From: Azolla caroliniana | Lineage: Eukaryota; Polypodiophyta | Assembly (NCBI GenBank): GCA_043228905.1 | Contig: JBHGNT010000007.1 | Coordinates: forward strand, 12,710,001-12,774,000 | DNA length: 64,000 bases | Direction: 5' to 3' | Part shown: positions 47,301 through 60,399 of the stretch, piece by piece | How the letters are laid out: every line of letters begins with the position of its first letter | How positions within the stretch are numbered: position 1 is the stretch's first letter | Translations under genes and position numbers: made by a program | Notes under the pieces: model-generated | Told to the model about the DNA's origin: nothing | Database searches by the model: none | The model's input: the letters and a program-made list of their open reading frames with translations, nothing else

Positions 47301-48996
47301 GTGGTGGTTTAATTTTGTTTTGTATGTATTCTCACAAGAAGTCGTAAAACTTTTTTCCATAATAATTCCTGCATTGAAATGATTTAGGACCTAACATTAT
47401 GAGCTTCTTTTGTATGGGAGCAGAACAACTTACTTTCCCATGGCACCTAGGTAGGTACGAAAACTTCATCTACAAGAGTTATATTATTGTACATCTCGGG
47501 AAACATGAGGGAAAGTGGGGTCTTCCCCACATAAGGAAAATGTTTAGGCCTCTTTGTTATTCGGGATTTTGTTTTCTACAGATCTTTCTCACATCGGGGA
47601 TGTATAAGATTCATTCCACTGGTCGCTGTCTAAAACTTCTTATGATCTTAGGTTTTGTGTGTGTAATTTGTTTATGGATCATTGCAATGCTTCCTTTAAT
47701 TTCTTTTCAAGGTTGAAAACTCATGCGTGCATGGAGCCGTTCATCATAGCAACACGGAGGCATTTGAGTGCCATGCATCCAATCCAGAAGCTCTTATCAC
47801 CCCATTTCAAAGACACTATGAATGCTAACTCTGCGGCAAGGCAGACGTTCTTAAATAGTGGAGGACGGATCGAACGGTGCTTTTCCACTGGAAAATACTC
47901 CAATGAGGTGTCTGCAATTGAGTACAAACAATGGAGATTTGATGAACAAGCAGTTCCAAAGGACTTGATTGCAAGGTAAAATCTAGAAGTTACAGATGTT
48001 TTCCCATGATGGAATGGCCTTCTGTTTACCTAGAGTATTCAACATTATGAGAGTTTTGACATATGACAAGAAGCATAGCTGGCGAGGTGTAGTGGGGGGG
48101 ACCGATATGCATGTACATATGAGTTACTAAGATTAGCCAGAATATGATAAGTAAGCATTATTGGAAAATGTCTTAAAACTTCTTGTATGGATAGGTCATG
48201 TGCATGTTATGTTGATAAGGCATGTGGGTGATGGTTGGTGTGTTTGCGTAGAGGAATGGCTGAGATGGAGGATGGAACACTGCGACTACATATAGAGGAC
48301 TATCCCTATGCACAAGATGCGCTGGAGCTGTGGGCACCCATCCAATCGTGGGCGGAGGAATATGTGAACATTTGCTACTCTGGCAAGGACGAGGCAGTGG
48401 CCACCGACGAGGAGCTACAAGCTTGGTGGATGGAGATTCAGCATATCGGCCATGGCGACCATGCTCAGGCCTCTTGGTGGGGCACCATGTCCACATGTGC
48501 TGATCTTATAGACACCATCTCGACACTCTTGTGGATATCCACTGGTCTCCATTCTGTTGTCGATTTCGGACAATACCCCTTCGCTGGCTTCATGCCCAAT
48601 GGTCCCACTGCCACCTGGCTCCATGTGCCTGAAGAGGGATCTGCAGAACACAAACAGTTATTAACTGACCCGCCTGCCTTTTTCTTGGCATCGTTATCAT
48701 CCCAGCGCCAAGCAACCACAGCAATGGGTACCTTTGAGACCACTTCCCAACACATGAGCGAGGAGACATACTTAGGTGGCGACGGTGACGTATCTCCTTC
48801 ATTGGATCCTCAAGTGGTTGAGGCTCACCAACGCTTTCGGGAGGCAATCTCCACTGCCCATGATCATATACTTTCACGCATTTCCTCTCCTTCGCCACAT
48901 CGTGCCGGTCCATCCAACATGCCTTTCACCCTCCTCCTCCCTTTTTCTGGCCAAGGCCTTACTGGTCGTGGTGTTCCTAATAGTATCTCCATCTAA
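44333..48996 (+). CDS. Lipoxygenase, 9 exons, 13-LOX-like, altered iron ligands
   Basis: Exons by frame and GT/AG sites: 44333-44462, 44706-45019, 45656-45896, 46077-46340, 46495-46580, 46753-46860, 46965-47284, 47712-47975, 48252-48996. They join without stops to 823 residues. Lipoxygenases add dioxygen to linoleic or linolenic acid. Seen: the N-terminal PLAT-type beta-barrel (exons 1-2), YPRRCRTG (exon 3), [11 protein letters not shown] (exon 5), LYILDYHD (exon 7), THACMEPF and LSAMHP (exon 8), IEDYPYA (exon 9) and a C-terminal GVPNSISI with the ligand Ile. The residues CF in the [10 protein letters not shown] block match 13-lipoxygenases. There is no plastid transit peptide in this model (cytosolic length), though a missed first exon is possible. 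Two of five iron ligands differ: the first His of the HxxxxH pair is Gln (SHQHLCSHW) and the Asn four residues after the third His is Asp ([10 protein letters not shown]). Confidence 0.9.
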
Positions 48997-51900
48997 ATAA
49001 CCATTGCATGTTTGGGTTCTCCCCAATATTTGATGCTTGCTTGGCATCTCAATATGTGAACTTAACTCTTGATCTCTCAACATATGAAGTTAAGCTCTTT
49101 GTGCTTGTATTTTAAGCATTATAATCCATCTTAAGCAATATCAATCCTTGGAAGCCAAGACTAATCGACACTATCTCTTCAGTTATTCCCATTGTATCAT
49201 GATCATACGCTTCAAATATGTATTTTCATCGAGAAGCAATATGGCAACTTCACAGTTGGCCTCATATATTCTCTCTCTCTAAACTCTTGTCTATTGTATT
49301 ACTACTCGATTAAATCTCAAGTTTGTTTGCATATATACCACAACATATTGAATGTTATTGATACATGAATGTTTACTGAATTAAAAACATAGGATCGTGA
49401 GTGCACATGCTAATTTGGATTCAATTGTCTTGTAATGCAATGCAGGGTTGAAAGGTATTGTTTTTAACTTAAGACTTTTGTCTTAAGTATAAACTGTTTC
49501 TATGGCCGAGCAAGGATCCATTTCTTTTGATATTATCTACAACCCTACATTTAAACATTTATATGCATGGCAACGAAGATGTGCTGGGTATGGTTAAAAG
49601 TAATAATTGTATGAACCAATGGCATAGTGATTCCAAACATATTGCATTTAGGTAGGACTAAACTTGTTGATCTGTTTTTTAAATTCCTCACGAAAAATGA
49701 TTCTATTGAAACTACCTTGTCTTCTTGTTTGTGGTTGACCTCTTTCCAAAATCTTTGGGTCGATTTTCTACTTCGGGGAATCCGACGGCCATGATAATTG
49801 CAGTTTTTTTATTATTACTATAGTGTAATGTTGGGATGCTATTGTTGTTGGTTTTGAGTTTGTCTTGGACTAGTCTATAATTGACAACTATTGCTTCTAC
49901 AGTGGACAAAGACAATCTTAACTTGTAGATGGACTTTGAAAAGAAAACATTTAACCAATTGTCTACATAAGTTGCTTCTATGATATTGTAAAGATTGAGC
50001 TCCATACAATTCCACCGAATATTTATGGGCAAGCATCTAGTTTAAATGGTTAGAAGCAATATGAATAAACTATCCGTTTTTTACACTTTATGCTTAGAAG
50101 CAATATTCTCTATGCTAAACAGACTCTTTGTCGTATGAATGTGTGAGATTTGCAAGTTTTTGTTAAAAAAGACTCGAGTGTGGGTTGGTGGTGGTGGTTT
50201 GGGTGGGGGGTGACAATAATCCCAACTTTAAATTGTTGGGTAGAGTTTAAAAGGGCACCCTCTAAGCTAAGTTTTTAGTAGCTATAAAGGCGTGAGGTTA
50301 TGTGAAGGTGGAAGTGCTCCAAAGGGGCAAATGTGAGGGGACATATAAGATGGATGATAGGCCATTCTCGATAAGAACTTAGTTGGCCCAAGTTAAGAAT
50401 GACAGATGAAGGGATGACTAGATTCATTATTAGCTATTCTTAGTGTTTAGGGGCCAGACTCCAGAGTTTCAAGAGATGGAGAGGATCTTTTCAAGGAAAT
50501 GATAGGCATGAGTTAGGCATGATTAGATTTTGATATAAGGTCAACCCTGTGGTTGATATATACAATTTTAAAAACCATTTGTTACCAAACGTCAACTCTA
50601 TGAGAAAACGACATGCAGTACAAATAAATTATGTGATTTGACATCTCACAAGAGGCTCCTATGAGTAATGACTCTACTCCTCCTCCTCATCCTACTAGTT
50701 ACTCCTATTAAGGGCCTACAAAGAGAGAGAGTATATAGATGCCTATTTTAGCTCCTTCAATATATCTAGTTTTCTAAAGCCTTTTTTTTATGTTTTTTGG
50801 GTCCTTGTAATTCTTGTACTTGGGAAGGCTCTTCTTCTGGTACTAACACTAACTCCGCTATTATCTTGCAATCTTACAAAGACATCTTCCTAAGAATCAT
50901 AGCCCAATATTTGCTTGAAACCTCGAGCCCCCATGTGATGATTAGAGAGAGAGAAAGAGGTTTTATATTGTAGACTTAGGTGCCTAGACTCTATTATGTT
51001 AGCCTCTTGGGCCTTGTCTATCTAGTGTCTCATACACTTATACCGATACATTGTTACAATTTCAAATGCTCATAACTAATAAGTTAATCACTACTTAGAG
51101 CAATAATTATAATTAGGAGGCCATTTAAATTATGACTCACAAGACCAGGAGTAATTACGTGTCACCCACAGCTCATCGCTAGTTAATGCAGGCTCCCAAA
51201 GAGTGTGTGTGTGCTCCAAAGCTAAATGCACTTTACATGGGAGCTTAAGGAAATACTTAAAATTGATCCTTTTTTGTGACTTTGGCAAGGATTTGAATGG
51301 GAACTAGTAGTTTGTTTGTGCTAACTTAACAACACTTATAAAATGTTGAAGCCACCTGAGAATTTTAATTCCATGTGCTAATGAAGTTCATCAACAACAT
51401 GTGCTTTTGACACACATTAATAATGCTAAGAAATCATTATGTACAACTGTATTAAGAACCAATACGTAAAAGTCAATGGATGGTCCATTCATGCCACTCA
51501 ATCTTAATCTACTTTCACATGCTCTTTATGAGTTTGTCATGGAGGGCATAACCTATCATGACTTGTATTATAAACACTTCATTTTTAGTGCAGATTGTTG
51601 GAAGATGGAAGGAATTTTGATTGTCCTTGAATGGCCTATATAAATAGGACATTACATTCTAAAGCATGATGCGAAGCATTGCGATTATACATTGAAAATA
51701 AGACACTTTCGACGTCCACCCGTAACTACCGTTTATAGAATTATGGTGACTTAACATACATCAAGCTTTTGGAAGCAAATTACAAGGAGATCTATTTAAT
51801 TCAAAGGCATTAAACGAGAATTATAAACTTCATGCAACTTATTGATAAAGAGTGATATGAAAGTATTGATAATTTTGTGAAACAAAGTTATTTGGATTGA

Positions 51901-53080
51901 TGTTTATAAAAAGCCTTCTGAACCAAAACAAACCAAGAAATACAAACAAAGTTCTAGACTTACAAGAGGTATTTTGATTATTGTTTATAACAACTTAGTA
52001 GGATAAAAGAAAATAATAACCTTACAAAGATCTAAGAGCTATTTTTTATTACTTTGGAAAAGGATCTTTGTGGATTTCATTTGTACATCCAATGATTGCG
52101 ATTGCTTTTATTTTCCCATACCTTTGAATTTGGCACTTCAATAGATGATTTCCATTTTTTTAAAAATATTTTGCACACCTTTTGAAGGTTTCCTTTTACA
52201 GGAGCCTTTGATGCTCAATTTTGAGAACCATGGCACCAATCTATAGGATTCATTTTCAAACATAAGTTTTTTGTTGATTCTCAAAACATAAGGGGAAGAA
52301 AGATGATTAGCATTGATATTAATTGGTTTAAGATGTCAAGTGGTGCACAATTTAGATACCTGTGTCGTCAATTATCCAAACATGTATAGGATCCAACAAG
52401 TAGAGCTATATAGATGGAATACAACAAGAAATTATGGGTTTGTGAAGTTGGCTTTAGAATTTGGGTTGAATGAACCCACCAAACTCCTAACTCCTAAAGT
52501 AAAAGGATGGATGGAACCTTACAAGAATAAGAAGAGGTTAAACAAGTAAGTGCCCAACAAGCTTAGATCAAAGAAATGTTTGGGGATTTTAGTCATTCTT
52601 GGGATTTTTTTTAAAGGAGCCCACAACATTTGTTGTTTATGATGCTATTTAGATTGGATCTAAAGTAATTGGCCACAATCAATAACCCTTCTTTTTTATG
52701 GTTATACATTAGTGTCTTCATATTTTCAACGCTTTTTAATGTGTTGGAAACAAAAAGCACTAAAGTACTCTAGCTCTTAGTTGCCCACTGAGTTTTCGAA
52801 AAGAACCAAACATACCACTTATATCTAAAAACAAACATACCACTTATATCGAAACTAGATTTTTGTGTTACATGAGATACAAAGGGGTGGGGGGGTTGTT
52901 TGGGAAGCTTGTAAGGGGTATTCTCATAACCATCCAAAACATTTAGTGGTTCGTTGCTTATGTATATGTGGGGCCCCTAAAGAACAAGTGTCCCATTTAC
53001 TACTTACTCCATGCATTTTCAAAACACCCAAAAGATCCATCCCTACACTAAACTGTATTTATTATGTTTATGTGAAAGAG
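48997..53080. other. Intergenic region
   Basis: Begins with the presumed 3' UTR of the lipoxygenase gene. The rest is AT-rich with no recognised gene. A short stretch near 49580-49650 (HSDSKHIAFR) faintly recalls the end of a Copia RNase H, too little to call. Nothing else seen. Confidence 0.5.
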
Positions 53081-53211
53081 GGTGTGCAAAACACACACAC
53101 ACAGACAGACAGACACACACACACACACACACACGCATAAAAGAGACTAAAAAAACAAGAAAAGTTGTGAATTGATAGGCTGACACATACCCTACACTAC
53201 ACTACACTACA

Positions 53212-53248
<37 letters not shown>

Positions 53249-54597
53249 GTTACTTACTAACTTACTAGGTAGACACACACACACCACCCCCCGTACTACT
53301 ACTACTGATAGGTACCCTCACACACACACACACACTCCCCACCCCTCATAATTTCTATCCTTTTGAGCCACCAGTAGTAGTAGACTGTGCATGCAGTACC
53401 CATCTTTTGAGTGTGTATTTAGTCTCTCACTCGTCTACATGTATTCTTGAGCCACTCTAGTACTCTATTGAAGTGTGTGTGTTTTTAGTCTTAAATTCCT
53501 TCTCTCTCTCTCTCTCTCTCATTTTTCCTTCCTCCATTGGTAAACTCCATAAGCTAAGCTCCATAACTTTGTTGGGACGCACTGGATTCAGACTCGCCCA
53601 TTGTGGGATCAGAAAACTTCATGTTATACTTTCACTCCAATCTTTTCCATACAACAACAAACAACAAAAACAAAAACAAAAACATACGAGCACTTCTCAT
53701 AAACCGCATCCATACATGTTGATGCCTTGTATTCGAAATTGAGGGCTCATGCTCAAACAATCTGGATCAAATTGTCTCGACTCTCAACTATGACCCCATC
53801 GGACTGCACTCTATGCCTCTGTTTCTCTCTCTCTCTCTCTCTCTCTGTTTGACCTCTGAAGACGATAATATAATCTATCTATCTATCTCTCTATACACAC
53901 ACACATTCCCATTCCCTCTCTGTAGTCTTAGAGCAGTACTATAAATTGGTACCTTTTAGCATCTGGCAATCTGTCTCTGAGAGAGAGAGAGAGAGAGATC
54001 CCTGTGGGCCACTTCATCACGTGTGTATTGTGTGTGTGTGTGTGTGAGAGAGATAGAGAGAGAGAGAGAGAGAGAAAGAATTGATTACTTTTGCAGAGAA
54101 AACAATAAAAACTAAATAAAAATATATTACGAATCTGTCAATCTCACAAAAGACAATTACGTTATTTACATTTAAAGCCCTACACAAACCATGGTCTATA
54201 TATTTAAGAATATGGTATATGAATTGGAAATTATCCACAACATTATTCATCATAAATAAGTTAAAATACATACATACAATACAATACAGTCGTAGATGGT
54301 AGATGGTAGATGGTAGATGGTAGATGTAGTAGTAGTTTCCTAAGGAAGTAGCCAGACCCTCCCTTCCCCTTGCATTGCAGGGTTAATAGAATATTCTCTC
54401 TTATATAAATAAATACACACACATACATATGTATAAATATATGCGATATAGTAGTATCATTGAAAGCTAGATTTCGTAGAAGCAGAATATCGTTAAGCGC
54501 TGTTTTCCTCCTCCTCCTCCTCCTCCTCCTCTTCCTTGTGGTGGTGGTGGTGGTGGTGGTGGTGTTTGTATAAATAAGGAGAAGGTGTATCAGAATC
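53081..54597. other. Microsatellite-dense upstream region of the NAC gene
   Basis: Runs of AC/CA (about 53090-53133, 53324-53336), CT (53215-53246, 53500-53520, 53826-53847), CTAT, GA (53979-53998, 54044-54074), GT (54028-54046), a four- to five-copy TAGATGG-type repeat (about 54293-54325), CTC/CCT (54508-54532) and GGT (54539-54564). A TATAAATA lies at 54569-54576, only 29 bp before the first ATG of the NAC frame. No coding region recognised. Confidence 0.75.
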
Positions 54598-55505
54598 ATG
54601 GATGGTTTATTAGTGCGCTATAATATCATTCCCACTACTACTACCACTATCTCAACCAGTAGTAGTCATCGTAAGGTTCTCAATCATTCCCACGACGATA
54701 TGATCTCTACTACTACTACTGCTTCTGGTGCCGGTCAATTTTGTATGCAAGCTGCCAATTACATTAATCCCACCGCTGATGACTACTTAATTTGCAATCC
54801 CTCCTCTGATCACAACCATTCTCTGCTGGCTAGTTATAGCAACATCATTGCTGACATTCCCAGCTGGACTGCAGCTAATATCATCGATCAGAACTTAAGT
54901 AGCAATGGCCCGCATACTCTTAAGGATATTGGTAATAAGCATAATAACTCTAACACATCACACTGTCAACACAATTATGGCGACATTGTGGATGGTAATG
55001 ATAGTGTGGAGGATGACATTCTTCCGCCAGGGTTTCGTTTCCATCCAACTGACGAAGAGCTCGTGAGCTTCTACTTGGCTAGCAAGATCAGAAACCCTAA
55101 TTTCAGCGATCGAGCAGTCACAGAAGCAGACCTCAACAAACTCGAGCCATGGGAGCTTCCTGGTAACATAATTTGGATGATGAATTATTTGATACCAATT
55201 TGAATCATGTATGTATTGGATTATTTATTCATCAAAATCAAATCTTCTTACAACTCATGTAAAATTCAAAAATGTGTGGTAGGTTTGTCAAAGATGGGTG
55301 AGAAAGAGTGGTATTTCTACAGCTCTCGGGATCGGAAGTATCCAACGGGGACCAGGACAAACAGGGCGACACGGGCAGGCTACTGGAAGGCCACCGGGAA
55401 AGACCGCGAGATTTTTGGTACCATATACCCCTCCTCCTCTTCCACACCCAGAAGAAGCAGCAGTAACTGTAGTCATTCTTCAACCACACCCCTGGATGCT
55501 GCAGC

Positions 55506-55539
<34 letters not shown>

Positions 55540-55796
55540 CATCATCATCATAGTAATGGTAATATTAAGAAGATTTGTAATGAGTTGGTGGGGATGAAGA
55601 AGACGTTGGTGTTTTACAAAGGTAGGGCGCCCAAAGGAAGCAAGACCAACTGGGTGATGCACGAGTATCGGATGGCCACCATAGTAGTACACAAGGTGAT
55701 TGATTTTGTTTCATCCATCCATCCATATCCCTTTCCAATTTAAATTAAAAAATTTATGAGAGAGAGAGAGAGAGATTAATCACTACCAATATACAT

Positions 55797-55844
<48 letters not shown>

Positions 55845-57136
55845 GAGGGGCATGATAGGAATTTAGTATCTCTCTCTCTCTCTCTCTCTTTCTACAAACT
55901 CACAAGTGTGTACATCCATCATAACATGATGACCGTTAAATAGCAAGCGGCGTTAATAACTTCTCATCGCTGATTCGAATTTGTGAACTGATAAAAATAT
56001 GGGTATTTATTTAAATCATGGATCAGGAGACGGCGGAGGAATGGGTAGTGTGCAGAGTGTTTCACAAGAGTGCAGGGGGCAAGAAGATGAGCATGGCTGA
56101 ACTGCAGGCGACATACAATAATGGCCTCATCACGTCCGATACTACTACTACTACTACTACTACTAATGATACGACTAGTAGCCTCCAACACAGATATACT
56201 GCTCCCAAATACAGCATTACCAACAACACTGCAAGCTACAGTGATACCAATAGCGACACGAATCACAGTAGTAGTAGCACTTACAATTCAAGTTACGCCA
56301 ATCCGTATAAGAACACCACCGGTAACAACAACAACAACAACACGAAGAGGAAGAACAATGATAATAGTATTATGCTGCTGCCGCCGCTCATGGAGCTTCC
56401 CATCATTAATCCAGCGGCGGCAGCTGACAACATCTCATCCTCCCCACCACGATTGGCCACGTCACCGCCGCCAAACGTGGATGTTGCTTCTCTCCGATCA
56501 CTCCTCTTTGAAGACAGCGGTAACCATACTACTACTACTACTACTGCTACTACTACTACGCCGCCGCCGCCGCCGCCTGCGAGTTGGTATACTACCACAT
56601 CCACCTACAATAATATTATTAACCATTTTAGCACTGCTGCCATGAAGCAGCTGATCCAAAGATCGGCGGCTACAGCTTCTGCTGCTGCTGCTGCTGCTGC
56701 TGCTATGAGTAGTAGTAGTAGCAGCAGCAGCAGCGTGATCTTCCCCATCAGGGAGCAGCAGTCGATTAATGAAGTGTTTGAAGGTGGTGGCGCCAATAGG
56801 CACGTGGGTATGCTCGCATATGGAGGCGGAGGGGCCACGCACGTGAGTATTGATGAGATGAGGGAGTTTGGCATCCCTGATCGTCACGTGCACGTGCCCA
56901 TACATAAAGCTGCGGTGGTTGGTATTATTGGTAGCAATGATGATGAGGATGATGCTGTGCAGTACCGGCAGAGGGAGCGTGGTGGTGTGCATGAGAGCCT
57001 GAGTCTGATCAATAATAATAATAATAATAATTTTAATTATAAGGGTCATGATCAGAGCACAGGTGTTGCCGCCGCCAATGTTAATGGCGGGACGATGAGC
57101 AGGAGCGGCCACGATATTTTGTATGACTTAGCTTAA
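54598..57136 (+). CDS. NAC-domain transcription factor, 3 exons
   Basis: Exons 54598-55162, 55283-55695 and 56027-57136, all with GT/AG borders, give 695 residues. The NAC DNA-binding domain begins at residue 142: subdomain [53 protein letters not shown] and [33 protein letters not shown] and [20 protein letters not shown]. The intron positions (after ELP, and before subdomain E) are the family's usual ones. Two oddities: NAC domains normally start near the N-terminus, but here 141 Thr/Ser/Asn-rich residues precede; and between C and D there is an insertion of about 50 residues with a run of eight His. The C-terminal activation-type region has runs of Thr, Ala and Ser encoded by trinucleotide repeats. 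The closest style is CUC/NAM-like, which regulate development; the exact subgroup is uncertain. Confidence 0.9.
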
Positions 57137-58156
57137 GTAATTATAATCATTGTCAACTGGTTTGTTTCGAGTCCTCCTCATGAAAATCTTTCGCTAATGT
57201 CAGTTGAAAATCGCAGAGATCCGCTTTGCTTTGATTGGGATTGGGATTGGGGGGGGGTTGGGATCAGAGGGAAATGGAGTGAGTTAATCTTGCGATTAGC
57301 CAAAAATCTGCCTTCATTGGCACCAGGAACCCGGGCCTTATTTCTGCTAGTGTAAATTAGTTAGCAGGATCGTAGATTTGTTTAGAACGAACGTACATAT
57401 AGTGGATGTGTCCTCCTCCTCACCCCTCACAAAAGAAGAAGTGTAACAAGGAACCAATTCTCATTCCATTACTAGGACCCTTCATTCATATGTATTACAA
57501 ATGCTCACGTTTCGTTTTCTCTAATTGCTATGCTACATAGAAGGCTCGCTCTAATCACAAGGGTCCTAATATGTCTGTCATCCATTATGTATTAGCAAGC
57601 ATTGATCTAGCACTAGCAACAAATAATATGACATACGTAAGTAATGTTCTCCCATAAAACCTGACATTTCTATGGACATGCCTTTGTAGAAGACGACAGC
57701 ATCATCAAATTTCTATGGAACAAATAGAGTAATGAGAAATGTAGGCATAACAATATAATCCTAACCTCTACTTGGGAGCCGCCTACGCAATACGTGAGTT
57801 TAAATATTTGTGGTATGTATGTATACATATTCCTTGTTCCTTTAGTTCGATGTTCCCACCAGTGTTGGGCAAAGTCTCTAGCCCCTACTGGAAATTTCCT
57901 GCTTCTCATGAACCTAATCGGAATTTTAAAATTTTGGCTGGCCACGTTCCTACCAGCGATAATGTCAACCGGAACATGTTGAAATTTTTTTTTGGCCGCA
58001 TACCAAAAAAAATAATCTAGCGCAATACCAAATCAAATCAATCACAAAAATTTGGATCCCAAAAACTAAAGATATATATTTAACAAAAATAAATTCTTTT
58101 ATAAACAGAATTCACTTTTCAAACCTTTGTAAAGTAGCATTAACAACATATTAGAT
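57137..58156. other. 3' flank of NAC and left flank of hAT
   Basis: No coding region recognised. A sequence CAGTGTTGGG near 57860 would fit a hAT-type terminal inverted repeat belonging to the transposase to its right, but I find no partner at the other end. Confidence 0.4.
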
Positions 58157-60386
58157 CTAATATATAGAAAGTTCCAAAACAAAATCGATCAAATTTACAA
58201 AGTTTTTATCCATATCTTCTATGAAGTCCTCTATGTCATCATCATGCTCGTGAGAAGTTCCTATAAAAATATGACAATATGCCTTGCTTTCTCGCCACAA
58301 CAAAATGCTGGCACTAAAGTCATGTTCTTCTAGTTCAGGTCCTTCACTAGAGATTTGTATCAATGCATCAACTGCATTGTTTTTTAGCCTATTTCTAAAC
58401 TTATTTTTTATTAGATTTAGGCGACTAAAGCCTCTCTCACATGCTATTGTAGAAGAACATTGAATTAACCCTATCAATGAAAGCTTTAGAAGTTTGGGTA
58501 GCTTTTCTTTCCACATATCATTACAATTTATCATACCCCAAACATCTAAGAAATCTCTTCCAAGCCATTCCGTGGTAGCTTGCCTTTTAAAAATTACATA
58601 TTCATCATACAATTTATCATTATCAATTATGGGAGAAAACGCTTTCCCATCTACCATTTTTTGAATGCCATAAAAATTTCCAAGTGTTTTCAACTCATTA
58701 AGACCCATAGTTTTTCGTGCTAAAATGCTTGTAGATCCGGTAGAAATGTTCATTGGTGATAACATTTTCAATGCGGAAAGGGTTACCGGATCTTGAAGCC
58801 TCTTTTTTATTGTCTCTATTAATGCCTTAGAAAACAAAGTTTGGAATTGTATGGCTTCGATTAAGTCTTCACCATCAATACTTCTATCCATGAGGATGCT
58901 TTTATACATATTACCTTTAATAGCATCTCCTAAAACCGAAAGCATTCCTTTTTCTCTACCATATTCTGGAATAATTGGATAATTATAGCTATCCTTCTCA
59001 AAACCATTGAGATCCATCATAACATGATGTAGAAGTTGTTCTTCTATCTCCCCAATGGCTATCATAGCCAAACCTCCAATGCATGTCACATCCACATATT
59101 CCTTTTGGAATTCCGTACTTAATGTTGACATGATCTTAAGTACATCTGCAAGGAAGTGAAGCATATACACTACTTTGAAGTTTCTTAAACTTAAGAATAC
59201 ATTGTATGCATCACTTTGCGATTGCAAAGTCTTCATCAAGGGTTCATACACATCACATACCCTCATGATAGCACCATGCCGACTAAGCCATCGTGTCTTC
59301 ACAATCCCAAGAATATGCAAATGTGTGTATTCTAATGCATCTTGCATCTTACTTAATTCACCTTGGTGCATTGAGCTCCTCGAGAAATGTGCAGCCACCC
59401 GATTCACAAGGGCATCTAATTGCTTGCATGTTTCTTTGACTTCAATGTTCTTTGAAGCCTCTTGCACACACAAGTTTGTTCGATGTGCACAACAATGTAA
59501 TGAAGTCATAAATGGGTTATATGACTTCAATCTTGTAGCAAAACCTGTAGACGTACCTACCATAACGGATGCTTCATCACTTCCAAATCCCATCAATTTT
59601 CTAACATCTAACTTCCACTTTTTTAACAATGCTAAAATGCTCTCTGTTATTGTGTTTGATGTACCATCCTCTGTAACTTCAAGTAACCCCAAATAAGAGG
59701 TTCTTACTTGCCTTCCTTCCACAAATGTAGCGTAAAGGATCAAGTTCTTGGTTACGCTTACATTGGTAGCTTCATCTACCATAAGTCCAAACCAAGGACT
59801 TTTCCTCAACCTATCATAGATCTCAGCTTCAAGAGCCTTGCTAATGTGCAAGATAAAGCTTGCACAAGCCTTATTATTGTTATACATTCGTGGAAGGCCT
59901 TCCACACCACATTCTCTTAACAATCATAAGAGGCTTTCCAATTTTCTAAATGCCAAATCCTCTTTAGCTATAAAATATGCACATTTAAACAATTTTTCAA
60001 TTGCTACATCCACACTAGCATTTTTTTTTATGCACATTTTTCAAGACCATTCTTGTCTCGTTCTTGTAACAAAATGGCATCTCGATGGGCCACACTTCTT
60101 GCATGTTCTCTAATGCAGAAGTCTTATAGTTTTTGGCACTTGTTTTGCCAAATGAAGACTTACAATGAGGATCACTCCTACAATAACTACACCATAAAAG
60201 TCCAGTTTCCAAATCCTCTTGAAGCCACTTAAATTTAGTAAGCCAATCTTCTTGAAATTTTAGTTTGGCCATACTAATTCTATTCATCTCACGAAGTAAT
60301 TCTTTAGAGTGTTGATGGTCCTTTATAGGCTCTTCTAGAGACACATCTTCATTGGAAGATGACAAGTTTTTCCTAAAACCAGGCAT
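58157..60386 (-). pseudogene. hAT transposase, minus strand, two lesions
   Basis: The N-terminal part (60386-60015) has a BED/TTF-like zinc-binding block WLTKFKWLQEDLETGLLWCS with CSYC. The main part (59923-58157, 588 codons) has LMVDEATNVSV and GFGSDEASVMVG, where the catalytic Asp residues of hAT enzymes lie, and the C-terminal dimerisation block CERGFSRLNLIKNKFRNRL. The two parts are separated by a frameshift at a run of eight A (about 60020-60030) and a TGA near 59925; the frame between them is otherwise coding. hAT transposases cut and paste DNA with 8-bp duplications. Terminal repeats were not found. The start abuts Copia integrase, leaving no room for a normal 5' end. Confidence 0.75.
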
Positions 60387-60399
60387 TGTAAAGAGGCTG

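Noticed and set aside
49580-49660. Copia RNase H scrap (HSDSKHIAFR)
   Set aside because: Only about ten residues resemble the end of Copia RNase H, and nothing around them supports it.
56293-57112. Long antisense open frames over NAC exon 3
   Set aside because: Shadows of the NAC coding strand. The His/Val/Ser-rich translations come from ACC/TCC-type trinucleotide repeats.
57860-57870. hAT terminal inverted repeat CAGTGTTGGG
   Set aside because: No matching inverted copy was found on the other side of the transposase and no 8-bp duplication is visible, so it is kept only as a possibility.
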